In this document: positions 36,058 to 44,220 of the stretch, in pieces
Layout: each line of letters begins with the position of its first letter
How positions within the stretch are numbered: the stretch's first letter is position 1
Assembly: GCF_021390535.1 (NCBI RefSeq)
Contig: NZ_JAJUXG010000011.1
Coordinates: 248,001 to 312,000 of the forward strand
Direction of reading: 5' to 3'
Origin: Dyadobacter sp. CY312
GTDB taxonomy: Bacteria; Bacteroidota; Bacteroidia; Cytophagales; Spirosomataceae
Length of the DNA stretch: 64,000 nt
The notes under the pieces: model-generated
What the model was told of the DNA's origin: nothing
Database searches by the model: none
What the model saw: the letters and a program-made list of their open reading frames with translations, nothing else
Program-made: the position numbers and the translations under genes

Positions 36058-36781
36058 AATGTTATATATTTTATTCAGTTAGTAAATTAGAAAAAATGTG
36101 CATTGCTGCGTTTCTATTGTACTTTACCAATATAATGCCAATGATTCAAATAATTAACAAATAGCTGATTTTCAGATATTTATGTATTTAAATATTACAT
36201 CATACCACCTTTACGTGAAGCTTTACCTCAACACTTTGCGGAATAATGGGACATCAACCAATAAATATCCTTTCCCGCATACCTGTATTACTATAAACTT
36301 TCAATATCAAGTTGCAGGATATTTCCAAATAGCTATATTTGTAGAAATACTTTTTATAGTAAGCAGAATAAAGTCTAACCTCCACGGATCGTGAGTTACA
36401 GATCTTAGTTAACAACATCGGCATTGTCCGGTCAATTCTACTCAACGTTATTAATTTTCCAGACAAACGGAGAAGCTTTTTACAAGTTTCTTCCGTTTGT
36501 CTGGGCTCTTTTTGAGACATTTCTCTCTCCCTCAGGTTGTATTTACAGGTTCCAAAAATTTATTTTATTAAATTCTAATATTTTATTAATCTCGATTTTT
36601 AGGATATTAATACCTCAAAATCAGCTGTTTATATCCGTAAATTTTTTAAAACGTATATGTACGCAACGAAACGGACACATATGCACTGGTTCTCATCCCC
36701 CGATCTAAAGCAAATTTAAGGCCGTATGTTTTTCCAGATTGTCTTTCGATGGGCGAAGGAAAACATAAACCTTTTATTGTT
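36058..36781 (+). other. Long non-coding stretch with one isolated hairpin
   Basis: About 720 nt of AT-rich DNA. Short open frames exist here but have no family signal, no usable composition, and overlap each other on both strands, so I call none. The only clear structure is a terminator-like hairpin at 36459-36513 facing the plus strand, with no gene in front of it. Confidence 0.5.
36459..36513 (+). terminator. Orphan terminator-like hairpin
   Basis: Perfect 13-bp stem CCAGACAAACGGA (36459-36471) with TCCGTTTGTCTGG (36492-36504), 20-nt loop, followed by GCTCTTTTTG. It has the form of an intrinsic terminator on the plus strand, but no plus-strand gene ends nearby; the preceding gene runs the other way. 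It may end a small RNA transcribed from about 36060-36450. Confidence 0.7.
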
Positions 36782-37507
36782 ATGGAAAGAATTAGTAATT
36801 CAAAAAACAATTCAGATAAAGAGGATCAAAAAGCGTCATCAACTGTTGACAGACGCTCCTTTCTGATGTCTGCGGGTATTGCCGCTTCCGTTGGTGCTGC
36901 CATGGTAGCCTGCTCGAAAGATCACGAACCAGGACCAGATCCTGTTGGTACAGTTGACCTTGGTTCAGGAGATGTTGGCGTACTAAATTATGCTTATGCG
37001 CTGGAACAACTTGAAGCAGCCTTTTACATTCAGGTTATTGACACTCCTTACGATGGTATGTCGGCAGCAGAAAAAACCATTCTGACTGACATCCGCGACC
37101 ACGAAATTATCCATAGAGATTTCTTCAAAGCTGCATTGACTGCCGCTGCTCCTACTGCCATTATTCCAAGTCTCGAAGTGAATTTCTCAGGAATCAATTT
37201 CAAGAGCAGAGACATAGTTTTGGGTGCTGCAAAATTGTTTGAAGATACTGGTGTTGCTGCCTACAATGGTGCCGGAAAGCTTATCAAGACAGCTGACTAT
37301 TTGGTATTGGCAGGTAAAATTGTTTCAGTAGAGGCGCGCCATGCTTCTGTGATAGGTGATTTGCTAAAACCTAACACGGAGAACTTTGCAGGTGGTGATG
37401 TTGTGGACAACAATGGTCTTGATAAAGCTATTGATCCTGCTACCATTCTGGCCGCTGTAAAGCCATACCTGAAAACAAACGTTACAGGTGCAAATGTGGG
37501 TAAATAA
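36782..37507 (+). CDS. Ferritin-like-domain lipoprotein with Tat-type signal
   Basis: 241 residues from ATG 36782 (MERISNSKNN); a longer frame starts at 36749 but adds nothing recognisable. DRRSFLMSAGIAASVG is a twin-arginine-type signal ending in a lipobox (AAMVAC). The ferritin-like four-helix part has VLNYAYALEQLEAAFYIQVI, DIRDHEIIHRDFFKAAL, LFEDTGVAAYNGAGKLI and IVSVEARHASVIGDLL, i.e. the Glu/E-x-x-H repeat that binds two metals. These PF13668 proteins are of unclear role (desiccation or oxidative stress). Paired with the next gene, 29 nt downstream. Confidence 0.9.
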   Translation: MERISNSKNNSDKEDQKASSTVDRRSFLMSAGIAASVGAAMVACSKDHEPGPDPVGTVDLGSGDVGVLNYAYALEQLEAAFYIQVIDTPYDGMSAAEKTILTDIRDHEIIHRDFFKAALTAAAPTAIIPSLEVNFSGINFKSRDIVLGAAKLFEDTGVAAYNGAGKLIKTADYLVLAGKIVSVEARHASVIGDLLKPNTENFAGGDVVDNNGLDKAIDPATILAAVKPYLKTNVTGANVGK

Positions 37508-37536
37508 TTTTCAACACAACTTCAATTTCAGAAACA

Positions 37537-38325
37537 ATGGATATTTTCAAAATAATAGACGAACTACAAAAAATTGACGGCGACGCAGTTGGCCGCCTCG
37601 AGCATGCTTCCCGCCGTCATTTTATGAACCGGGTAGGTAGCAAAATAGCTTCTGTGGCAGCTCCTATGGCATTTGCTACCATTGTCAACAAAGCTTATGC
37701 TCAGTCGGCTGCTGCTGTTGACGTACTTAAATTTGCACTTACACTGGAATATCTTGAGGCCGCTTTCTACAAAATAGCTGTGGACTCGCCAAGTTTGATT
37801 CCTGCACAATACAAATCATCAATTGCACTCATTGGAAAGCACGAGGCACAGCACGTTGCTTACCTTGAAGCAGCAGTTGGCAAAATGGACCTGAAATTTG
37901 ACTGGACTTACGGTGGAAAATTGACTGATACCCACACCAACTTCAAAACATTTATTACGGTGGCCTGCGCTTTAGAAGATACAGGTGTTCGCGCCTACAA
38001 AGGACAAGCCGGAGCTCTGATGAAAGATCCGACTATTTTGCAGGTTGCTTTACAAGTACATTCTGTAGAAGCACGCCATGCTGCTCAGGTGAGACGTATT
38101 TTCGCGATCGAAAACAATTCAGCTGTAACAAAAGGATGGATTACTGGTAATCAGTCGCCGATAGCATTGGTGCAGGCAGTTTACAACGGAGAAGACAATC
38201 TGACGCAAGGTGGCGTAAACCTTAAAGGACTTGCCGGAAAATCAGATGCAGCAATTTCAGAGGCTTTTGATGAAACCCTCTCAAAAGAGCAGGTATTGGC
38301 TATTGCCGGTCCTTTTATCGGGTAA
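37537..38325 (+). CDS. Ferritin-like-domain protein (second of a pair)
   Basis: 262 residues. An RRHFMNRVGSKIASVAAPMA start with AYAQ cleavage site suggests a Tat-like signal preceded by a 25-residue N-terminal extension. Four-helix ferritin-like domain: VLKFALTLEYLEAAFYKIAV, LIGKHEAQHVAYLEAAVG, ALEDTGVRAYKGQAGALM, LQVHSVEARHAAQVRRIF, with Glu and E-x-x-H metal ligands in the same places as in the gene before. A tail of about 70 residues follows. Same operon as its paralogue, terminated at 38413. Confidence 0.9.
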   Translation: MDIFKIIDELQKIDGDAVGRLEHASRRHFMNRVGSKIASVAAPMAFATIVNKAYAQSAAAVDVLKFALTLEYLEAAFYKIAVDSPSLIPAQYKSSIALIGKHEAQHVAYLEAAVGKMDLKFDWTYGGKLTDTHTNFKTFITVACALEDTGVRAYKGQAGALMKDPTILQVALQVHSVEARHAAQVRRIFAIENNSAVTKGWITGNQSPIALVQAVYNGEDNLTQGGVNLKGLAGKSDAAISEAFDETLSKEQVLAIAGPFIG

Positions 38326-38412
38326 TTATTATCATAATAAACCTATCCATAAAACATCTGCAAACACTCCGCGCTATGCACACACGGTTCTGAGCTGATG
38401 TTCGATTTTATT

Positions 38413-38454
38413 AAAAAGCAAAGGCTATCCTTCCATGGATGGCCTTTGCTTTTT
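38413..38454 (+). terminator. Strong intrinsic terminator after the ferritin-like pair
   Basis: Stem AAAAAGCAAAGGC with GCCTTTGCTTTTT plus inner ATCC/GGAT and a short loop, ending in T5. About 90 nt after the stop at 38325. Confidence 0.9.
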
Positions 38455-38520
38455 GTGGTACACTTCCCTATAATTGTACAAAACGCCTGGATTATATGAT
38501 ATATGTAAAACCTATCGTTG

Positions 38521-38528
38521 TAAATTTG
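38521..38528 (+). promoter_or_regulatory. Bacteroidota-type -7 element before the sulfite oxidase-like gene
   Basis: TAAATTTG fits TAnnTTTG and lies 22 nt before the start codon at 38551, a normal distance for a short leader. Confidence 0.4.
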
Positions 38529-38550
38529 TAAAGTACCTGAATCCTTAAAT

Positions 38551-39783
38551 ATGAAATTGTCATTTGACAGACGCGGTTTTTTAAAGAAAACAAGCCTTGC
38601 CGCTATGGCTACTGCATTGGGAAGTGAGATCGTTTTTGCCGATAAACTTCCAAAAAACTACATTCCACTTCTTTTTGAAGAAAAGGACGCATTGAAAGGG
38701 AAAAATCCCGATTTGATCGTTCAGGGCGACCGCCCTTGGAACGTTGAGACTCCATTGAATCTGCTTGACGACCGGATTACGCCAGTCGATAAAATGTTTA
38801 TCAGAAACAATGGCTTGATTCCTGAAAAGATGGACATCAAAACCTGGACACTGACTATCGACGGCGAATCGGTCAAAACCACCAAAACCTATTCCCTTGC
38901 TGATCTTAAAAAACGATTTAAACATTACACCTATCAACTGGTGTTGGAATGCGGCGGCAACGGAAGATCCGGGTTTCAACCACAAACTTCCGGAAATGCC
39001 TGGGGACAAGGTGCTGTCCATTGCGCTGAGTGGACGGGTGTGAGATTGAAGGATATATTAAATGATGTCGGCATAAAAAGTGACGCTGTATATATAGGGT
39101 ACCATGGCAACGATATTCACTTAAGTCGTGATCCAAAAAAAGAAGCTATTTCCAGAGGTGTTCCCATTGCTAAGGCGTTAGAAGATGAGACACTTGTTGC
39201 CTGGCAGCTCAATGGCGCCGATATTCCAGAATTTCATGGTTATCCGTTACGCCTTGTAATTGGAGGCTGGCCTGCATCGGTCTCAGGCAAGTGGCTGAGC
39301 CGTATTTCGGTACGGAACAAAATTCATGACGGTGCAAAAATGGAAGGGCATAGTTACAAAATACCTAAAAGCCCTGTTGCTCCGGGACAAGAAGTGCCGC
39401 AAACAGAAGAGTATTTCAGGATCATAGAATCCATGCCTGTAAAATCAATGATTACTTATCCTAAGTCCGGAGCCATAATTGCTCCCGGAAAAGAGCTGGA
39501 ACTGAGAGGACATGCCTGGGCGGGTGATCTTTCAGTAAAAAGCGTGGATGTTTCAATTGATTTCGGATCCACCTGGCAAAACTGCAAACTTGAGGCTCCG
39601 GCAAACCGACTTGCCTGGCAACACTGGAATACAAAAATAAAACTTCCGGTGAAGGGTTATTATGAAGTGTGGGTACGTGCAACTGACGAAAAAGGCGTTG
39701 CTCAGCCCATGGTTATTCCGGCTTGGAATCCGGGTGGCTATCTGAATAACGCCTGCGAAAGAATTGCCCTTAAAGCAGAATAG
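38551..39783 (+). CDS. Sulfite oxidase-like molybdopterin oxidoreductase (SorA type)
   Basis: 410 residues. Tat signal (DRRGFLKKTSLAAMATALG), then the sulfite-oxidase Moco domain (about 50-270): FIRNNGLIPE, WTLTIDGESVKT, YQLVLECGGNGRSG with Cys134 as the molybdenum ligand, WGQGAVHCAEWTGVRLKDIL, HGYPLRLVIGGWPASVSGKW; and the dimerisation domain (about 290-405: GHAWAGDLSVKSVDVSID, YEVWVRATDEKG). Oxidises sulfite or a related substrate in the periplasm. The next gene, 60 nt downstream, encodes a small cytochrome c, matching the SorAB arrangement. Confidence 0.92.
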   Translation: MKLSFDRRGFLKKTSLAAMATALGSEIVFADKLPKNYIPLLFEEKDALKGKNPDLIVQGDRPWNVETPLNLLDDRITPVDKMFIRNNGLIPEKMDIKTWTLTIDGESVKTTKTYSLADLKKRFKHYTYQLVLECGGNGRSGFQPQTSGNAWGQGAVHCAEWTGVRLKDILNDVGIKSDAVYIGYHGNDIHLSRDPKKEAISRGVPIAKALEDETLVAWQLNGADIPEFHGYPLRLVIGGWPASVSGKWLSRISVRNKIHDGAKMEGHSYKIPKSPVAPGQEVPQTEEYFRIIESMPVKSMITYPKSGAIIAPGKELELRGHAWAGDLSVKSVDVSIDFGSTWQNCKLEAPANRLAWQHWNTKIKLPVKGYYEVWVRATDEKGVAQPMVIPAWNPGGYLNNACERIALKAE

Positions 39784-39843
39784 GAAGTTGGTCAAAATCA
39801 CATAATCCGCTCATGGCTGATTAGTATAAAATATAGTGAAATT

Positions 39844-40245
39844 ATGAAAAACTTATTGCTCCTGTTAACAGGCCTGGCAATTGTGACCAGTATATCTTTC
39901 AATAGCAAAGAAATACAGCACAAAGCAGCTACTACAAGTTTTGTATCTTCGGATACTTTGAAAAAAGATCCGGAAACGGGACTAATTGTGGATAAAGATC
40001 TGTACATGGTGAAAGCACAGTGCACGAGTTGTCATTCATCCAAACTGATCATTGCCAATCATTTCACAAGAGACGGCTGGAAGCAGAAGATCCGCTGGAT
40101 GCAGGCGAATCATAACTTGTGGGAATTGGGAGAAACAGAAAAGCAGGTGCTCGACTATCTGGAAAAATACTACGCGCCTACCCAGACTTATGCTCGCAGG
40201 CAACCTTTAAAAGACATTCAATGGTATAAACTGGAAGTAAAGTAA
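39844..40245 (+). CDS. Small cytochrome c, probable electron acceptor of the sulfite oxidase-like enzyme
   Basis: 133 residues. Signal sequence (LLLLLTGLAIVTSISFN), then one heme site QCTSCH (Cys60, Cys63, His64) and FTRDGWKQKIRWMQANHN with a candidate axial Met, ending in LEKYYAPTQTY. The arrangement resembles SorB-like cytochromes, which take electrons from SorA. Same strand and 60 nt after the enzyme. Confidence 0.88.
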   Translation: MKNLLLLLTGLAIVTSISFNSKEIQHKAATTSFVSSDTLKKDPETGLIVDKDLYMVKAQCTSCHSSKLIIANHFTRDGWKQKIRWMQANHNLWELGETEKQVLDYLEKYYAPTQTYARRQPLKDIQWYKLEVK

Positions 40246-40326
40246 GAACGATTTCTGCTGTTTTCGACAGCTTCTTCCCAGAAGTATTTTCTACCTTTAT
40301 GGCTTCATCGTTATGAATTATTACGC

Positions 40327-40884
40327 GTGCAAATTACTTCCGTTTCAACTTACAGAGTACTAACAAATTACCTTTCTGCTGTTTTACTAATCCTGTTTTT
40401 AAGTTCTTTTCAACAGGACCGTACCAGTCAACCCATTCCAAAAAGTGATGTACTGCCTGCAATCATCAAGGCAGAAGTGATCGGAATACAGGATGGCGAT
40501 ACCATCGAATTGAAATTTATTTTCGCAGGTAAAAAAGCAGGACGCAGAAAGGATATGCCGCTCCGGATACGGCTGTTGCATGTAAATGCCCCTGAACGTG
40601 GCAGGCCCTATTATAAAGTAGCGAAGCAGTTTACCTCAGAAAAATGTTTCAGAAAAAAGGTACAGATCCGCCATGCGGGTAATTTTGACCGATATGGAAG
40701 ATTACTGGGAGAAGTGGTATTGCCAGATGGGAAAATTCTGAACAAAGAGTTGGTAAAAGTTGGATACGCGGTACATTTTAAAAAATATTCAGGCAGTTCC
40801 GAATATTCAAATCTGGAGATTCAGGCACAAAAGAAAAAAATTGGGATATGGAGCTTTGACCAGGTAAATTTGGGCAAACTCTGA
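40327..40884 (+). CDS. Secreted thermonuclease (SNase-like)
   Basis: 185 residues from GTG 40327; no ATG is available in frame before the hydrophobic segment YLSAVLLILFLSSFQQ, which should be a signal sequence. SNase domain (about 50-180): VIGIQDGDTIELKF, PLRIRLLHVNAPERGRPYY (catalytic Arg and Glu region), VQIRHAGNFDRYGRLLGEVV, LNKELVKVGYAVHFKKYSG. Expected to cut DNA and RNA in the envelope with Ca2+. The next gene starts 13 nt downstream, suggesting cotranscription although functions look unrelated. Confidence 0.88.
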   Translation: MQITSVSTYRVLTNYLSAVLLILFLSSFQQDRTSQPIPKSDVLPAIIKAEVIGIQDGDTIELKFIFAGKKAGRRKDMPLRIRLLHVNAPERGRPYYKVAKQFTSEKCFRKKVQIRHAGNFDRYGRLLGEVVLPDGKILNKELVKVGYAVHFKKYSGSSEYSNLEIQAQKKKIGIWSFDQVNLGKL

Positions 40885-40897
40885 CCGACATTAAAAT

Positions 40898-41494
40898 ATG
40901 AGCTCACAGGCCGCACTTTTTAAGATTCTCTTCCAGAATGATACCCTTTTTCAACTGAATGAAAGCAAGCCGGTTGTGGTTCAGGAAAAAGAATCTCCGG
41001 TTGCAAAAAGTGCTCCTATTGCTCCTCAGCAACCAAAACCGGCTCCAACTACAATTAAGATCGCAGAAAAGCCAGAGGCTCCGAAACTTGTTTCTGCACC
41101 GGTTGCTCAGGAATTCCCTGCTTTAAAGCATAGGATACTAATTCTCACAGAAGATCAAAAGCAGCAGGAAATGCAGGCAGCAGAGGCCGTTTTTCTTGAT
41201 AATATTTTGAAAGCGGTGAAATTTTCAATCAGTGAGGCCGACGTTTTCAATGTCAGCTTCTTGCCCCCTACAGATGCCCGTGGTGTTATTTCCGGCCGGA
41301 AAATCAATTATTTCATCACATTTGGCGTACCGCTTGTCAAACTGAATGTAGATCTGCTTCTGATACCTTACACACCTAAACTTGTGGATGGTATATGGTT
41401 CCTTTTGGCAGATCCGCTGGCAGCTATTGAATCTGATCGTGACTTAAAACGAAAACTATGGCAAGCTCTGCAAAAAATGTTCGAAAAGGCCTAG
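40898..41494 (+). CDS. Conserved protein with HolD (DNA polymerase III psi)-like C-terminal pattern
   Basis: 198 residues. N-terminal 22 residues (SSQAALFKILFQNDTLFQL), a Pro/Lys/Val-rich linker (about 23-75), and a globular part: HRILILTEDQKQQEMQAAEA, VFLDNILKAVKFSISEADVF, a Phe/Leu-rich strand pair and WFLLADPLAAIESDRDLKRK followed by LWQALQKMF. The ending D-P-L-x-x-I-x-x-D-x-x-x-K-x-x-L-W matches the closing pattern of psi subunits, and the order strand-helix-strand fits too, so a HolD-like clamp-loader accessory is possible. This is a weak, motif-level match; I do not claim identity. It starts 13 nt after the nuclease gene. Confidence 0.75.
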   Translation: MSSQAALFKILFQNDTLFQLNESKPVVVQEKESPVAKSAPIAPQQPKPAPTTIKIAEKPEAPKLVSAPVAQEFPALKHRILILTEDQKQQEMQAAEAVFLDNILKAVKFSISEADVFNVSFLPPTDARGVISGRKINYFITFGVPLVKLNVDLLLIPYTPKLVDGIWFLLADPLAAIESDRDLKRKLWQALQKMFEKA

Positions 41495-41553
41495 CTAAGA
41501 ACGCCTTACGTATTTTAATAACCGATCATCACAATAATGTAGGTTAGTTCCCT

Positions 41554-41589
41554 GTTTTCATGGATAATCGCAGGCTAATCCATGAAAAC
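41554..41589 (+). promoter_or_regulatory. Perfect inverted repeat ending 2 nt before a start codon
   Basis: GTTTTCATGGAT (41554-41565) pairs perfectly with ATCCATGAAAAC (41578-41589), 12-nt loop. The next gene starts with ATG at 41592. As RNA it would bury the ribosome landing site; as DNA it is a palindrome fit for a dimeric regulator. Confidence 0.7.
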
Positions 41590-41591
41590 AT

Positions 41592-42716
41592 ATGGCCAAA
41601 TTCACTCAATTGATCACAAATCTGTTCCGTTCGTCACCTTCCGACGAGGAACAATACTACGAAGACGACGTCGTAGCGAACACCGAAACCTCCGAAATTA
41701 CAACTTCACAAAACACGCCAATTGTAAGTAATACTCCGACTTATGCCATAGGCGAGGTAACGGATAAAAGTCCTGTTGTGCCTCAGGTGACAGAAGTAGC
41801 GATCCCCTATTGGCTGGAAGATGAAGATACACTTCGTGATGAAGGAGTGTTATTCGGTTTATCCGAATCTGATCCGACTGAAAAAACGGATATCATTCAC
41901 AAATACTTCCTCCATCTTTCCGCAAAGCCCCTAAGTGAAATAGAACAACATAACGAACGTGTTCAGGAGCTTAATCTCTTCATTGGTCAAAAAACGAATA
42001 GAATTGAAGAATTGAAATTCAAATTGGATGCGATTGCGACATCAGAAAAACGCGCTGAGCATCATTTGCCACGAACACTTACAGGTTTGGCTCTCTGCGC
42101 TGCCATGTGTGTAGGTAATTTTTTCCTGATTCGAGAATCACTCAAGCCGGTGTTTGCTGAAAGTTCATGGATAGCCCTGGGCATTTTCCTTGCCGGGATG
42201 TTCAGTTTATTCGGTCGTATTTCTATTTTTCATGATACACAATCAAAGGTAAGCTGGCGGCCGCTTCTTGAAGAAATAGGATTGCCATTTGCAGCAGCGC
42301 TTTTTGTTTTCGCCAACGTATTACCAGCCCAAAGCTGGTTTCAGGCTTCCGCACTGTTCGTTTTCATTTTCTTCCTTTTTCTTTTTGCAGGAAAACTTTT
42401 CCTCAGCAACATCACCCTATTACGAACCGACCTTAAAGCCTGGCTGGACCCGATCCGGGAGAAAAAGCAACACGAAAATGAAGCGGTTGACCGGGAAACA
42501 GAAATATTGGAATTACAGGAACAAACCAACGAGCTACGTGTAAAAAAATGGCAGGTATTGCGTGAATTAAGTGCAGTTGAGACCGAGCGCGACCGAATTT
42601 ACGCAAGACGCGACATGCTGATCAAATTATTCGAAAGTGAATTCTTTCTGGCCCGTCGCATGAAAAACCAACTTACAGGCAAACAGTTGAATTACATACA
42701 AAAAGGAGGTCAGTAG
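41592..42716 (+). CDS. Unknown four-helix membrane protein flanked by coiled coils (A)
   Basis: 374 residues. Acidic disordered N-terminus (1-70), a conserved-looking patch (VAIPYWLEDEDTLRDEGVLF), coiled coil (about 112-155: NERVQELNLFIGQKTNRIEE), four hydrophobic helices (about 163-183, 192-210, 228-246, 251-270), then a second coiled coil (about 285-345, REKKQHENEAVDRETEILEL) and a basic tail. No known domain recognised. The following gene, 43 nt downstream, has the same architecture, so the two probably form one membrane complex, anchored by coiled coils on the cytoplasmic face. Function unknown. Confidence 0.8.
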   Translation: MAKFTQLITNLFRSSPSDEEQYYEDDVVANTETSEITTSQNTPIVSNTPTYAIGEVTDKSPVVPQVTEVAIPYWLEDEDTLRDEGVLFGLSESDPTEKTDIIHKYFLHLSAKPLSEIEQHNERVQELNLFIGQKTNRIEELKFKLDAIATSEKRAEHHLPRTLTGLALCAAMCVGNFFLIRESLKPVFAESSWIALGIFLAGMFSLFGRISIFHDTQSKVSWRPLLEEIGLPFAAALFVFANVLPAQSWFQASALFVFIFFLFLFAGKLFLSNITLLRTDLKAWLDPIREKKQHENEAVDRETEILELQEQTNELRVKKWQVLRELSAVETERDRIYARRDMLIKLFESEFFLARRMKNQLTGKQLNYIQKGGQ

Positions 42717-42759
42717 GCCACCTTTCGTTTTCAATTAAGAACTTTAAAATTCAGGAGAT

Positions 42760-44154
42760 ATGGACGAGCAAAATCCCAACCAAAGTGGTGATTACCAACA
42801 CGGTTACACCAGTGGTATTGAGGGCCTTGACCGCGAGACCTACGAAAATTATTTATCGAGCAACGTAAATCACGATTGGGCAACAAATCAGATTACCCAA
42901 AAACAGGAATTGCTACAAACGCTGCGGAACAGAAAGCAGGAAACCATCCAAAAACAGAAGTTGTCATATGATAAGCTTCAACAGGAAACGATGGGACTTA
43001 ACGGAAATGTCCGCAAAATGCAGGAACTGGAAACGTCTGTTAACGCTATTGACTCGGAAACCGAAAATCTTAAAGAAAAAAGAAGCTCTAAGGCGCCCAC
43101 TTATTCACTTATAGCCGGTCTTATATTTTTAGCCGCAGGTATTTCTTTTATAGCCGGTGACCTTATCATCTCGCACGAGATTGTTGCTTATGCATTGAAC
43201 ATCAGGAATTCCAATGAGGCCTGGGCTTTTGCAATTGGTCTTGCAATGCTTTCCGTATTGTTAAAGCCCGCTTACGACCGGCTCATTGAAGAACCTTATC
43301 ACAACGAGGATACGCATAAAGCGAAATCAAGATACGCACGTTTCAAGCTGATACTTTCCATCTTTGCCATTGTTACACTTATCGTGTTAGGCTGGTTCCG
43401 ATACGAAGCTTACCGTACCGATAAATTGAAGGAAGCAATTAATAAATCGGTAAAAAATCTTCAGCTCAATGCTGTGGATCCAATGACAGGAGCACCAATA
43501 AATAGTCCGGAACTTACAAACAAAATAGAACAGGCACTAAGAAACTCGGATCAGCTGAATCTGGATCTGGTCAACAGTCCATGGGCTTTGCTTTCATTTG
43601 TATTGAGTGGAGTACTTTTCGCTATTGCAGGTGCGGTATCGTTGGGCATGGCTTTGCCGGTATTGCAGGGCTTTTGGTATCGCTGGCTTCAAATTGACCC
43701 CAAGTTATGGCGACTAAGACGACGCCGTAAACGAATTCTGAAACAAATGGAGCCTTTACAGCAATTGCTTACAGGCCAATTGGCTCAAAAGAATATTCTT
43801 GAAAATGAACTGTCCGTATTACCTTCTCTGGAAGAATTAAAACAGGAAGAAAGAGAGGTTCTTGACGAAATAAAAAATCTTGAAGAAGACCGCAGACTCG
43901 CCCTTACCCAAAGCAGGGTTCATTCTTACGCAGATGGATACGGACGTGGGCAGGTAACGCGAGATGTAATGAACCAGGAAGAATATGACTCTTGGCGCAA
44001 CAGACATTTAACCGTTTCGGATCTCGCCATGAAAGCCAAAGCTAACGCATCTTCTGACAGGGCCGTAACACGCACCCGCAGCACGGGTATGCGACCTCAT
44101 CAGGCAATCCGCAAAGCAATCACCGATCGCTTTGATGAAAACAACTCACAATGA
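42760..44154 (+). CDS. Unknown four-helix membrane protein flanked by coiled coils (B)
   Basis: 464 residues. N-terminal coiled coil (about 45-108: QKQELLQTLRNRKQETIQKQ), membrane helices at about 114-136 (LIAGLIFLAAGISFIAGDLI), 150-166, 196-216 (LILSIFAIVTLIVLGWF) and 277-303 (ALLSFVLSGVLFAIAGAVSL), a soluble loop (217-275) between the third and fourth helices, then a basic coiled coil (about 318-385) and an Arg/Thr-rich tail (about 425-464). Starts 43 nt after gene A, with AGGAGAT just before its ATG. I cannot name the family. Pairing with A suggests a two-component membrane assembly. Confidence 0.8.
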   Translation: MDEQNPNQSGDYQHGYTSGIEGLDRETYENYLSSNVNHDWATNQITQKQELLQTLRNRKQETIQKQKLSYDKLQQETMGLNGNVRKMQELETSVNAIDSETENLKEKRSSKAPTYSLIAGLIFLAAGISFIAGDLIISHEIVAYALNIRNSNEAWAFAIGLAMLSVLLKPAYDRLIEEPYHNEDTHKAKSRYARFKLILSIFAIVTLIVLGWFRYEAYRTDKLKEAINKSVKNLQLNAVDPMTGAPINSPELTNKIEQALRNSDQLNLDLVNSPWALLSFVLSGVLFAIAGAVSLGMALPVLQGFWYRWLQIDPKLWRLRRRRKRILKQMEPLQQLLTGQLAQKNILENELSVLPSLEELKQEEREVLDEIKNLEEDRRLALTQSRVHSYADGYGRGQVTRDVMNQEEYDSWRNRHLTVSDLAMKAKANASSDRAVTRTRSTGMRPHQAIRKAITDRFDENNSQ

Positions 44155-44162
44155 TTTTGCTT

Positions 44163-44220
44163 AAATTGGGGGTCAGGATTTTTTTACAATACGATTACAT
44201 ATGATTTTGACCCCCAATTT
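44163..44220 (+). promoter_or_regulatory. Inverted repeat enclosing a start codon
   Basis: AAATTGGGGGTCA (44163-44175) and TGACCCCCAATTT (44208-44220) are perfect complements, 13 bp with five consecutive G-C pairs. The loop of 32 nt contains the ATG (44201) of the downstream acetyltransferase. The right arm is coding (Thr-Pro-Asn-Leu region). Confidence 0.7.

Noticed and set aside
36182-36708. Several overlapping frames of 70-94 codons in the gap before the ferritin-like genes
   Set aside because: Present on both strands, low-complexity aromatic composition, and crossing the hairpin at 36459; no conserved motif.
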